From the NCBI GenBank assembly GCA_900318545.1, contig ONLC01000092.1:1-7854 (forward strand): 7,854 nt of DNA, read 5' to 3'. The position numbers and the translations under genes are program-made. The notes under the pieces were generated by a model. That model ran no database searches. It saw only the letters and a list, made by a program, of their open reading frames with translations, and had not been told where the DNA came from. How positions within the stretch are numbered: position 1 is the stretch's first letter; every line of letters starts with the position of its first letter. Positions 1-6,888 of this stretch are shown piece after piece. This stretch comes from an uncultured Eubacteriales bacterium. Lineage in GTDB: Bacteria > Bacillota > Clostridia > Oscillospirales > Ruminococcaceae.

Positions 1-2
1 CT

Positions 3-317
3 CACAGCTTAGGGCTGGAAACTCTCACCGAGGTGCATAACGAGCAGGAGCTTGAAAAGGTCGGAGAGCTTATGACCGACTGCCTTGGTATCAATAACCG
101 TGACCTGACTACCTTTAATGTTGATCTGGAAACTACCGCAAGGCTTGCAGGACTGACTGACAAAAGCCGTGTGCTTGTTTCCGAAAGCGGTATCAGAGAT
201 AATGCCGATATGAAGCGTGTGCGCTCCTTTGGTGCAGATGCGGTGCTTGTCGGGGAAACGCTTATGAGAAGCCGTGACATTGGCAGAACGCTCCGCACAC
301 TCAGGGAGGGTGTATAA
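3..317 (+). CDS. trpC: Indole-3-glycerol phosphate synthase, C-terminal part (5' end outside window)
   Basis: TrpC closes the ring of carboxyphenylaminodeoxyribulose phosphate to give indole-3-glycerol phosphate, a cytoplasmic step of tryptophan synthesis. The frame is open from base 3 with no start codon of its own, so this is the last 104 codons of a gene whose family is about 260 residues long. The visible part is the second half of the TIM barrel. It contains the strand with TEVH (the catalytic Glu of the family's VEVH motif), then GINNRDL with the conserved Asn, then VSESGI and GADAVLVGETLM, which form the phosphate-binding end. A GTG at base 33 lies inside the TEVH motif and is a valine codon, not a start. 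The stop TAA shares its last A with the trpF start. The 5' truncation is only the window edge, and identity is secure from the motifs and neighbours. Confidence 0.95.
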   Translation, partial: HSLGLETLTEVHNEQELEKVGELMTDCLGINNRDLTTFNVDLETTARLAGLTDKSRVLVSESGIRDNADMKRVRSFGADAVLVGETLMRSRDIGRTLRTLREGV

Positions 318-931
318 TGCTTATCAAGATCTGCGGTATGCGCAGGCATGAGGACATAGCTTATGTCAATGAGCACAGACCCGATTACGCAGGCTTTATA
401 CTGAGTGCAGGCTTTAAGAGAACTGTTACGCACGAGCTTTTCAGAGAGCTTGTATCAGAGCTTGATAAGAGCATAAAGGCGGTAGGTGTGTTCGTTGATG
501 AGGATATAGAGAATATCAGGGCGTTGTCCGACAGGCTTGATGTCATACAGCTTCACGGAAATGAAACAGCCGATTATATCGCTAAACTCAGAAAAAGCTT
601 CAGCGGTGAGATATGGAAGGCAGTCAGGGCTTCATCACCTGACGTGATAGAGCGTGCCGACAAGCTTGGTGCTGATAAGCTTCTTATTGACAGCTTTGTA
701 AACGGGCAGGTCGGCGGAACAGGCAAAACTGCCGATACCGAGATAATAAAGAAAGCTGTGTTTGATACTCCGTTCTTTCTGGCTGGCGGAGTGAGTGCCG
801 GGAATGTCAGAGCGCTTTGCGAGGGGATAAGCCCCTCGGGAGTTGACGCATCAAGCTCGGCCGAGACTGACGGCTTTAAGGATAACGAGAAAATCAAGGC
901 TCTGGTCAAGGCGGTCAGAGATATGAAATGA
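317..931 (+). CDS. trpF: Phosphoribosylanthranilate isomerase
   Basis: TrpF carries out the Amadori rearrangement of N-(5-phosphoribosyl)anthranilate to the substrate used by TrpC. The 204-residue length is normal for a stand-alone TrpF. The N-terminus has KICGMRR, with Cys6 as the expected general base. LLIDSF places Asp125 as the expected general acid, followed by the GGTGKT segment at 133-138. The phosphate-binding end shows LAGGVS (155-160) and GVDASSSAET (175-184), where most family members read GVDVSSGVE. The ATG is supported by GGGAGGG at 304-310 with a 6-nt gap, and it overlaps the trpC stop by one base, which suggests translational coupling. The gene is separate from trpC here, whereas the two are fused in enteric bacteria. 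A GC-rich hairpin lies within its coding sequence near the 3' end. Confidence 0.96.
   Translation: MLIKICGMRRHEDIAYVNEHRPDYAGFILSAGFKRTVTHELFRELVSELDKSIKAVGVFVDEDIENIRALSDRLDVIQLHGNETADYIAKLRKSFSGEIWKAVRASSPDVIERADKLGADKLLIDSFVNGQVGGTGKTADTEIIKKAVFDTPFFLAGGVSAGNVRALCEGISPSGVDASSSAETDGFKDNEKIKALVKAVRDMK
820..838 (+). other. GC-rich stem-loop inside trpF
   Basis: CGAGGGG (820-826) and CCCCTCG (832-838) are perfect inverted arms around a 5-nt ATAAG loop. No U-tract follows, so it is not a standard terminator. It lies in codons for a variable loop of TrpF before the GVDASS motif. It may slow ribosomes or affect mRNA stability, or it may be chance. The hairpin itself is seen directly; any role is speculation. 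Confidence 0.4.
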
Positions 932-941
932 GGGAACTGAA

Positions 942-2132
942 ATGAATGAAAAAGGACGCTTCGATATTTTCGGCGGACAGTATGTCCCCGAAACTGTAAT
1001 GACAGCCGTTCATGAGCTCGAAGCAGCTTATGACAAATATAAAGACGACCCCGAGTTCAAAAACGAGCTTGCTAAGCTTTACCGTGATTATGCAAACAGG
1101 CCGTCACTTCTTTACTACGCTGAGAAAATGACAAAGGACTTAGGCGGAGCAAAGATATATATCAAGCGTGAGGACTTAAACCATACGGGTGCCCACAAGA
1201 TAAACAACTGTCTCGGACAGGTGCTTCTTGCAAAGAAAATGGGCAAGAAGAGAATAATAGCTGAGACTGGTGCGGGTCAGCATGGAGTTGCAACTGCGAC
1301 TGTATGTGCTCTGCTCGGTCTTGAGTGCGAGGTCTACATGGGCAGAACCGATATGGAAAGACAGTCTCTCAATGTGTACAGAATGAACCTTCTCGGTGCA
1401 AAGGTCACAGGAGTTGACAGCGGAACAGCAACCCTTAAAGACGCAATTAACGAAGCCTTCCGTGACTGGGTATCAAACATTGATACCACCTTCTACTGCA
1501 TTGGCTCGGTAATGGGGCCTCACCCCTATCCGACAATGGTGCGTGACTTCCAGAAGATAATCAGCGAGGAGATAAAGGCTCAGATCATGGAAAAAGAGGG
1601 CAAGCTGCCCGATTGCGTAGTAGCCTGCGTAGGCGGAGGCTCAAACGCTATGGGTGCGTTCTATGACTTTATCGGTGACGAGGGCGTTCGCCTTGTCGGT
1701 GCTGAGGCGGCAGGCAGGGGAGTGAACACTCCCGATACTGCGGCAACAATGGCACTTGGAACACTGGGTATCTTCCACGGAATGAAGTCGCTGTTTTTGC
1801 AGAACGAGTACGGTCAGATAGCACCTGTTTATTCTATCTCGGCAGGTCTTGACTATCCGGGTGTAGGCCCCGAGCACGCATATCTGAATTCTATCGGGAG
1901 AGCACAGTACGTTTCCGTTACCGATGATGAGGCAGTGCAGGCGTTTGAGTACCTCTCAAAGACCGAAGGCATTATTCCTGCTATTGAGTCCTCTCATGCT
2001 GTATGGGCAGCTATGCAGGAGGCTAAGAAAATGACCAAGGATCAGATACTTGTCATTAACCTCTCGGGAAGAGGCGACAAGGACGTTTACGCTATAGCAA
2101 GATACAGAGGAGTTGATCTCAGTGAACAATAG
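942..2132 (+). CDS. trpB: Tryptophan synthase beta chain
   Basis: TrpB condenses indole, delivered through a tunnel from TrpA, with L-serine to form L-tryptophan using pyridoxal phosphate. The 396-residue length is typical of the standard TrpB1 class that works with TrpA. The N-terminal GRFDIFGGQYVPE motif is classical. The PLP Schiff-base lysine is Lys86 in HTGAHKINN. The catalytic Glu108 lies in AETGAGQHG, and the PLP-phosphate loop GGGSNA spans 231-236. GSVMGPHPYP (188-197) and the C-terminal LSGRGDKD are also intact. The ATG follows GAGGGA at 930-935, which overlaps the trpF stop, with a 6-nt gap. The 3' end overlaps trpA by 11 nt and carries the trpA ribosome binding site within its last codons, matching the 1:1 subunit need of the complex. 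Confidence 0.98.
   Translation: MNEKGRFDIFGGQYVPETVMTAVHELEAAYDKYKDDPEFKNELAKLYRDYANRPSLLYYAEKMTKDLGGAKIYIKREDLNHTGAHKINNCLGQVLLAKKMGKKRIIAETGAGQHGVATATVCALLGLECEVYMGRTDMERQSLNVYRMNLLGAKVTGVDSGTATLKDAINEAFRDWVSNIDTTFYCIGSVMGPHPYPTMVRDFQKIISEEIKAQIMEKEGKLPDCVVACVGGGSNAMGAFYDFIGDEGVRLVGAEAAGRGVNTPDTAATMALGTLGIFHGMKSLFLQNEYGQIAPVYSISAGLDYPGVGPEHAYLNSIGRAQYVSVTDDEAVQAFEYLSKTEGIIPAIESSHAVWAAMQEAKKMTKDQILVINLSGRGDKDVYAIARYRGVDLSEQ
2106..2112 (+). promoter_or_regulatory. Ribosome binding site of trpA, inside trpB
   Basis: AGAGGAG ends directly against a TTG at 2113 (zero spacing, unusable) but sits 9 nt before the in-frame GTG at 2122. This decides the trpA start in favour of GTG 2122 and places the site within the last codons of trpB. 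Confidence 0.8.
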
Positions 2133-2913
2133 GATAGATACCTGCTTTGACAGGCTGAAAGAGGAAAACAAAAAGGCACTTATAACCTTTATCACAGCAG
2201 GCGATCCAAGCATTGAAGCATCTGAAAAGAATGTGCTTGCAATGCTTGATAACGGTGCTGACATAGTTGAGATCGGCGTTGCGTTCTCAGACCCGATAGC
2301 AGAGGGCCCGACTATACAGAAAGCATCACTGAGAGCCTTGGAGGGCGGTGTAAACCTTGATGATATCTTCTCTATGGTGAAGCGCCTGAGAGAGAAAACC
2401 GACAAGCCCCTGCTTCTGATGATGTATCTGAACACTATTTTCAGATACGGCACGGAAAAGTTCTTCGCTCTCTGTAAAGAAAATCAGATAGACGGTGTCA
2501 TCGTTCCCGATATGCCCTTTGAGGAGCGTGAGGAGATCTCCGCTGAGGCTGATAAAAACGGCATCTACAGTATATCTCTTGTAGCTCCGACCTCAAAGGA
2601 GCGGGTAAAAATGATAGCTGACGAGTCAAAGGGGTTTCTGTATGTGGTGTCCTCACTAGGAGTTACAGGTACACGTAAGGAGATAAGCACAGACTTTGAA
2701 ACCCTCCTTGAACCGCTCAACGAGAGCAAGACTCTTCCTGCCTGCATAGGCTTCGGCATTTCAGACCCTGCACAGGCAAAGAGGATGTCCGCCTACGCAG
2801 ACGGAGTCATCATTGGAAGTGCTATAGTGAATATTGCCGAAAAGCTTGGCGAACAGGCTCACACAAAGATAGGAGAGTTTGTAAAGTCAGTCCGTGAAGA
2901 GCTGGATAAATAA
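2122..2913 (+). CDS. trpA: Tryptophan synthase alpha chain
   Basis: TrpA cleaves indole-3-glycerol phosphate to indole and glyceraldehyde 3-phosphate and passes indole to TrpB. With the GTG start the protein is 263 residues, normal for the family. Visible motifs are TFITAGDPS (22-30), the active-site strand IVEIGVAFSDPIAEGPTIQ with Glu50 matching catalytic Glu49 of Salmonella, VIVPDMPFEE (127-135), the flexible loop GVTGTR (180-185), and the phosphate site GFGIS (210-214) plus GSAIV (232-236). The position equivalent to catalytic Asp60 is Glu61, and Val-Pro of the usual GVPFSDP is Val-Ala. A longer form from TTG 2113 is possible but poorly supported by the ribosome binding site. It is the last gene of the operon, and a terminator follows 9 nt after the stop. 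Confidence 0.97.
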   Translation: MNNRIDTCFDRLKEENKKALITFITAGDPSIEASEKNVLAMLDNGADIVEIGVAFSDPIAEGPTIQKASLRALEGGVNLDDIFSMVKRLREKTDKPLLLMMYLNTIFRYGTEKFFALCKENQIDGVIVPDMPFEEREEISAEADKNGIYSISLVAPTSKERVKMIADESKGFLYVVSSLGVTGTRKEISTDFETLLEPLNESKTLPACIGFGISDPAQAKRMSAYADGVIIGSAIVNIAEKLGEQAHTKIGEFVKSVREELDK

Positions 2914-2922
2914 GAGGATAAG

Positions 2923-2954
2923 CCCCTTTCCGATCGGAGAGGGGGTATTTTTTT
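2923..2954 (+). terminator. Intrinsic terminator of the trp operon
   Basis: The hairpin pairs CCCCTTTCC (2923-2931) with GGAGAGGGG (2936-2944). That gives nine pairs with one G-T wobble around a GATC tetraloop. It is followed by GTA and a run of seven T (2948-2954). It lies just after the trpA stop and 11 nt before the next promoter, so it cleanly separates the two units. Confidence 0.93.
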
Positions 2955-2965
2955 ATCTGCAACTG

Positions 2966-2994
2966 TTGACAAAAAAACTCTTCTGTTTTATAAT
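2966..2994 (+). promoter_or_regulatory. Sigma-A promoter of the CotH-family gene
   Basis: TTGACA (2966-2971) and TATAAT (2989-2994) both match the consensus perfectly with 17-nt spacing, and a poly-A stretch fills the start of the spacer. Transcription should begin near 3001. This would give an untranslated leader of roughly 90 nt before ATG 3093. The match predicts a strong, vegetative promoter; expression has not been measured here. Confidence 0.9.
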
Positions 2995-3079
2995 AATTTG
3001 TAGACCTTTAATAATTTTTCAATGATAAATTAAACTTGGAGTGCTATCATACAAGTACACAATGGGTAACTTTGGTTAT

Positions 3080-3085
3080 GGAGGG
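3080..3085 (+). promoter_or_regulatory. Ribosome binding site fixing the CotH gene start
   Basis: GGAGGG sits 7 nt before ATG 3093. The frame is open further upstream to a TTG at 3036, but that codon lacks a comparable site and would add residues ahead of a clear signal peptide. A small inverted repeat, TAAC-tttg-GTTA (3067-3078), lies just upstream. It is probably too weak to matter. Confidence 0.85.
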
Positions 3086-3092
3086 TTATTAT

Positions 3093-6000
3093 ATGAAAGC
3101 AAAAATACTTAGCCGTACAGCATCGGTGGTTTCGGCAGCTGCCATACTCGGAGCAGCCGTGTATATGCCTGTGCTCGATGCGGCGGCAGACAGTCCGCAG
3201 ATCCTTATAAATGAGATCTGCACAGGCAACACAGGCGCTAACGGCAATCTTGAGGGCGAATACGACTGGATAGAGCTCTACAACCCGACCGATAACGATG
3301 CGGATATCTCGGGCTGGAAGCTTATCAAGGACGGCAGCAACGAGTACACCTTCGGTTCGGTGAGCGTTCCTGCGAAGAGCTATACTATCGTTTTCTGTGC
3401 TAAGAAATATGCAGGTGATGAGTCCTATGCTCATGCAGGCTATAACCTTTCGGGCAGCGGTGTGGCACTTGCGCTTTCTGACGGTGAAAACGAGATCGAC
3501 ACTGTCACCGTTCCTGCACTTGATGACGATACAGTATGGGCTAGGCAGCCCGACGGCTCGGCAGACTTTTCTGTTCTGTTCCCGACTCCCGGGGAGAGCA
3601 ACAACGATGCTGAATCGGCAATACCGTGCAATGCACCCAAGTTCAGTGCTGAGAGCGGAATGTACAGTTCAGCCTTTGATCTCACAATGAGCACCGATGA
3701 GGGCAGCACCATCTATTACACAACTGACGGCACCGATCCTGCCACCAGCAGTACAAGAAAAACATACAGCTCTGCTATCAATATCTATAACAGATCAAGA
3801 GATGCTATGGTAATGGCAGACTGGCTGCAGCCCTCGGAGATAACTCCCTGGAATAACGGAGCATCTCTGCCGTCAAACAGCGCTGTTGACAAGGGCACTG
3901 TTATCAGAGCAGTGACCCTGAACTCAGCAGGCAAGTACAGCGAGACAGTTACCAAGACCTATTTTGTTGGTGTCAGCAACGCTGATCACAATGATCTGCC
4001 TATTATGTCAGTAACTACCGACCCTGCGAGCCTGTTTGACTATGAAACAGGTATCAACCGTCTGGGAGCAGTTTATCAGGCTAACAAAAAGACCAGCCCG
4101 AATCCCGATAACCCCGAGGCTAACTACAACCAGAAGGGCAAAGAGTGGGAGCGCCTTTGCCATATTGATTTCTTTGAGTCTGACGGTACGCTTGCGCTTT
4201 CTCAGGACTGCGGCTTCCGCACTCAGGGCGCTTATTCAAGAGCCGACTATCAGAAGTCCTTCCGCTTCTATGCAAGAGAAGAATACGGAGAGAAGAACTT
4301 CAAGTACACCTTCTTTGACGATGCTTATCAGGAGAACGGCTCGGGCAAGCAGCTTAAAAAGTTCAAGAAGCTCGTTATGAGAAACGGCGGAAATGATACC
4401 TTCTACACAAAGTTCAAGGACAGCTATATACAGTCCCTCGTGTCTGACAGAAAAATGGACACTCAGGAGGGCAGACCCTGTGTCCTCTTTATTGACGGTG
4501 AGTACTGGGGCATATACACTCTTCAGGAGGACTACGATGACAAGTATTATGAGGAGAACTACGATGTAAACTCCGATGAGGTAGTAGTTTACAAGAAGGG
4601 CGAGATCGACGAAGGCCTTGAAGAGGATATAGAGCTTTTCAAGGAGCTTCGCAATTTTGCAAAAAACAATGATCTCTCCAAAGCTGCTAACTATAAGAAG
4701 ATCTCCGAGATGCTTGATCTGCAAAGCTTTGCAGACTATATGGCAGCCGAGATGTACATCATCAACGAGGACTGGCCCGGAAACAACTACTCTATGTGGC
4801 GTACAAGAACTGTAGATGAGACCAATCCCTATGCTGACGGCCGCTGGAGAATGAACTTCTACGATACTGAAATGGGCGTTGACCACTACGGCAACAACTC
4901 CACAAAGTATAACAGGGATAACCTCTCGAACATTATGAAAAACACATGGGACGACCTTCCCGTGATATTCAATGCACTTATCAAGAACAATGAGTTCAAG
5001 GCTATGTTCGTAAACTCCATGATGGATATGGCAAATATCAACTTTGCATATTCCAGAACTGATGAACGCCTGCAGAAGTACATGGACAGCTACTATCCCG
5101 AGCTTTCCAAGTTCTTTGCACGTTTCCCGACATGGGCAAACACAGGCAACGCTACAGACCCCTGCATAAACAGAATGAAGACCTTCTTAAAGAGCCGTCC
5201 GAGCTATGTTCCCGGAATGCTCAAGTCAGACCTCGGGCTTTCCGCAGCTGTAAATGTGAGCGTTTCTGCTCTCAATCCCGACGGCGGACAGGTATTTGTA
5301 AATACCTCGGCTATTGATGTGTCCTCGGGTATGAGCGGAAAGTACTTCCCGGGAGTGAAGATCACACTTACAGCCAAGGCAGAAGAGGGCTACACCTTCG
5401 CAGGCTGGACAGGTACAGTCAGCAGCACTGATGAAACTATCAGCGTTGACCCTGCAAACGCCTCTAATGTGAAGGCTCTGTTTATCAGAGAGGGTGATGA
5501 GGTATGCAAGGTTACCTTCACAGACGGCACTACCAGCTTTGACAGCTATGTTGTAAAGGGCACTGCTGCAATTATTCCTGACGGCGTATTCAAGAAAACA
5601 GGATACACACCGATCGCTAAGGACGATATCTCGAACGTTCAGTCTGATATGACCTGCAATATCACATACACAGGCTGCAAGTATACTATAAAGTATAATC
5701 CTTCCTCGGGTGTATCGGGAGCAACCTATACTCAGGCTATGACCTACGGACAGTCAGCCGCACTTCTGGCAAATAAATACAAGAAGACAGGCTATGCATT
5801 TATCGGCTGGGGAATTTCAAACGGAAGCACCGTTGTCTGGTACAAGGACAGGCAGGTAGTAACAGATCTCTGCAATAAGGAAGGCGGAGTTTATAACCTG
5901 TACCCGATATGGGGCAAGGATATAGCAAAGACAACTATCACTCTGTCAAACACTTCATTTAACTATAACGGCAGCGTTCAGAAACCTACCGTTACCGTCA

Positions 6001-6680
6001 AGGACGGCACTACTGTCCTCAAATCAGGTACGGATTATACTGTAAGCTACAGGTCGGGCTCTGCGGGCGGAGCATATACTGTTACTGTCAAGGGTAAAGG
6101 AAAGTACGGCGGCTCGATAAGCAAGACCTACTATATCAAACCGGGAGCTGCAGCGTTTAAGCTTCTTACCAGATCTCAGACCTCAATGAAGATCGACTGG
6201 AACAAGGCAAACGGAGCATCAAGCTACAAGGTTTACAGAAAGGGTCCCTCTGATACAGCTTATAAGCTCATAGCAACTACCTCAAACCTTACCTATACCG
6301 ACAGCGGCCTGAAATCAGGAACGATATACAGCTACAAGGTAACACCCTACGGCGGTTCGGTAGCAGGAACGGGCTTCAGCTTCACCAACTGCACCAAGAG
6401 CAAGATAACCAAGCTTAATGCAAGCTCGGGAGCAAAAACGAAGGTTACCTTTAAGTGGAACAAGCTTACCGACTGCTCGGGCTATCAGATAGTTTACTGC
6501 AACAAGAAGAACGGCGTGTATAAGGCACTCCGTCACCTTGGAGCAGGCACTACAAGCTATACTCACAGCGGCATTAAGTCGGGAAGCACATGGTACTTCA
6601 AGATAAGAGCTTACACCCTTATAAACGGCAGCAAGTACTTCTCGGATTACTCGGCACCTGTTATGGTAAAGGTAAAATAA
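3093..6680 (+). CDS. Secreted CotH kinase-like protein with LTD, chitobiase-type, InlB-repeat and Fn3-like domains
   Basis: This 1195-residue exported protein has a signal peptide (1-32; MKAKILSRTA then a hydrophobic core, likely cut near DAAA). Next come a lamin-tail domain (about 36-168; INEI, DWIELYNP, SGWKL) and a chitobiase/Fn3-associated domain (about 181-292; IYYTTDGTDP, GTVIRAVTL). The CotH domain spans about 300-712, with QKSFRF (387-392), FIDGEYWGIYTLQEDYD (466-482), INEDWPGNNYSMWR (557-570) and GRWRMNFYDTEMG (583-595). InlB/Listeria-Bacteroides-type repeats follow (about 718-800, 804-860, 862-940), then an Ig/MBG-like domain (945-1016) and two Fn3-like domains (1018-1100, 1104-1195). 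Characterised CotH proteins (Bacillus spore coat) are atypical protein kinases, so extracellular phosphorylation is plausible but unproven here. I see no LPXTG, dockerin, SLH or C-terminal membrane segment, so how it is retained is unknown. The usual CotH DxD reads Asp591-Thr-Glu593. It forms a single-gene unit with its own promoter and terminator. Confidence 0.92.
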   Translation: MKAKILSRTASVVSAAAILGAAVYMPVLDAAADSPQILINEICTGNTGANGNLEGEYDWIELYNPTDNDADISGWKLIKDGSNEYTFGSVSVPAKSYTIVFCAKKYAGDESYAHAGYNLSGSGVALALSDGENEIDTVTVPALDDDTVWARQPDGSADFSVLFPTPGESNNDAESAIPCNAPKFSAESGMYSSAFDLTMSTDEGSTIYYTTDGTDPATSSTRKTYSSAINIYNRSRDAMVMADWLQPSEITPWNNGASLPSNSAVDKGTVIRAVTLNSAGKYSETVTKTYFVGVSNADHNDLPIMSVTTDPASLFDYETGINRLGAVYQANKKTSPNPDNPEANYNQKGKEWERLCHIDFFESDGTLALSQDCGFRTQGAYSRADYQKSFRFYAREEYGEKNFKYTFFDDAYQENGSGKQLKKFKKLVMRNGGNDTFYTKFKDSYIQSLVSDRKMDTQEGRPCVLFIDGEYWGIYTLQEDYDDKYYEENYDVNSDEVVVYKKGEIDEGLEEDIELFKELRNFAKNNDLSKAANYKKISEMLDLQSFADYMAAEMYIINEDWPGNNYSMWRTRTVDETNPYADGRWRMNFYDTEMGVDHYGNNSTKYNRDNLSNIMKNTWDDLPVIFNALIKNNEFKAMFVNSMMDMANINFAYSRTDERLQKYMDSYYPELSKFFARFPTWANTGNATDPCINRMKTFLKSRPSYVPGMLKSDLGLSAAVNVSVSALNPDGGQVFVNTSAIDVSSGMSGKYFPGVKITLTAKAEEGYTFAGWTGTVSSTDETISVDPANASNVKALFIREGDEVCKVTFTDGTTSFDSYVVKGTAAIIPDGVFKKTGYTPIAKDDISNVQSDMTCNITYTGCKYTIKYNPSSGVSGATYTQAMTYGQSAALLANKYKKTGYAFIGWGISNGSTVVWYKDRQVVTDLCNKEGGVYNLYPIWGKDIAKTTITLSNTSFNYNGSVQKPTVTVKDGTTVLKSGTDYTVSYRSGSAGGAYTVTVKGKGKYGGSISKTYYIKPGAAAFKLLTRSQTSMKIDWNKANGASSYKVYRKGPSDTAYKLIATTSNLTYTDSGLKSGTIYSYKVTPYGGSVAGTGFSFTNCTKSKITKLNASSGAKTKVTFKWNKLTDCSGYQIVYCNKKNGVYKALRHLGAGTTSYTHSGIKSGSTWYFKIRAYTLINGSKYFSDYSAPVMVKVK

Positions 6681-6686
6681 GTATTT

Positions 6687-6721
6687 CAGAGCACCCGAGT
6701 TCGTTCGGGTGCTTTGCTTTT
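6687..6721 (+). terminator. Intrinsic terminator after the CotH-family gene
   Basis: AGCACCCGA (6690-6698) pairs perfectly with TCGGGTGCT (6705-6713) across a 6-nt loop. The stem extends to CAG/TTG with one wobble, for about 12 pairs. The downstream tract is CTTTTG, T-rich but short, so termination may be less efficient than at the trp terminator. It begins 7 nt after the stop codon. Confidence 0.82.
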
Positions 6722-6771
6722 GTGTGAATCAGCTTCCCGTAACAGAAGAATCGTTAAATAATCAAGTGTTT

Positions 6772-6795
6772 TGTTAATATGAAAAAATAATAACA
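6772..6795. repeat. AT-rich inverted repeat upstream of promoter
   Basis: TGTTAATAT (6772-6780) and ATAATAACA (6787-6795) form arms matching at 8 of 9 positions around a 6-nt loop. The right arm ends 7 nt before the -35 box, roughly positions -66 to -43 relative to the expected transcription start. It could be a regulator binding site or an UP-like AT-rich element. The sequence between the preceding terminator and this repeat (6722-6771) shows nothing else I can name. Confidence 0.4.
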
Positions 6796-6802
6796 CATTT
6801 TC

Positions 6803-6831
6803 TTGACAATTTTATTTGTTTGTGCTATAAT
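6803..6831 (+). promoter_or_regulatory. Sigma-A promoter with extended -10 for the downstream secreted-protein gene
   Basis: TTGACA (6803-6808) and TATAAT (6826-6831) are perfect consensus boxes spaced 17 nt apart. TG at 6823-6824, one base before TATAAT, makes an extended -10. The expected start is near 6838, leaving a leader of about 50 nt. A strong promoter is predicted. Confidence 0.9.
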
Positions 6832-6873
6832 ACCATTATGGATATTTATAAGCAGAGATTGCTTTATCAAATT

Positions 6874-6880
6874 AAGGAGG
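6874..6880 (+). promoter_or_regulatory. Ribosome binding site of the downstream gene
   Basis: AAGGAGG is close to the ideal anti-16S match, 8 nt before ATG 6889. A second in-frame ATG at 6895 would be 14 nt away, so 6889 is the better start. Confidence 0.9.
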
Positions 6881-6888
6881 AAAAATAT

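Noticed and set aside
2..433. 143-codon open frame on the minus strand
   Set aside because: It lies opposite trpC and trpF, which carry clear family motifs. It is Ser/Leu-rich low-complexity sequence, as expected from antisense of this codon style.
1956..2453. 165-codon minus-strand frame across the trpB/trpA junction
   Set aside because: It lies antisense to two well-identified genes and shows no recognisable protein motif or ribosome binding site.
825..2927. Shared 12-mer GGATAAGCCCCT in trpF (825-836) and just before the trp terminator (2916-2927)
   Set aside because: One or two repeated 12-mers are expected by chance in about 7.9 kb, and nothing extends the match.
3036..3092. Extended N-terminus of the CotH protein from TTG 3036
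   Set aside because: It would put 19 residues before a normal signal peptide, and GGAGGG is correctly placed for ATG 3093.
3397..4380. Two short + strand frames (3397-3690 and 4036-4380) in another frame of the CotH gene
   Set aside because: They are fully contained in the CotH gene, have no supporting ribosome binding site, and their Arg/Ser/Thr-rich composition is typical of shifted frames.
4236..4886. 216-codon minus-strand frame within the CotH gene
   Set aside because: It is the reverse of the conserved CotH domain. Its hydrophobic Val/Leu/Ile-rich content is a mirror of Asp/Glu/Lys/Asn/Tyr codons on the + strand.
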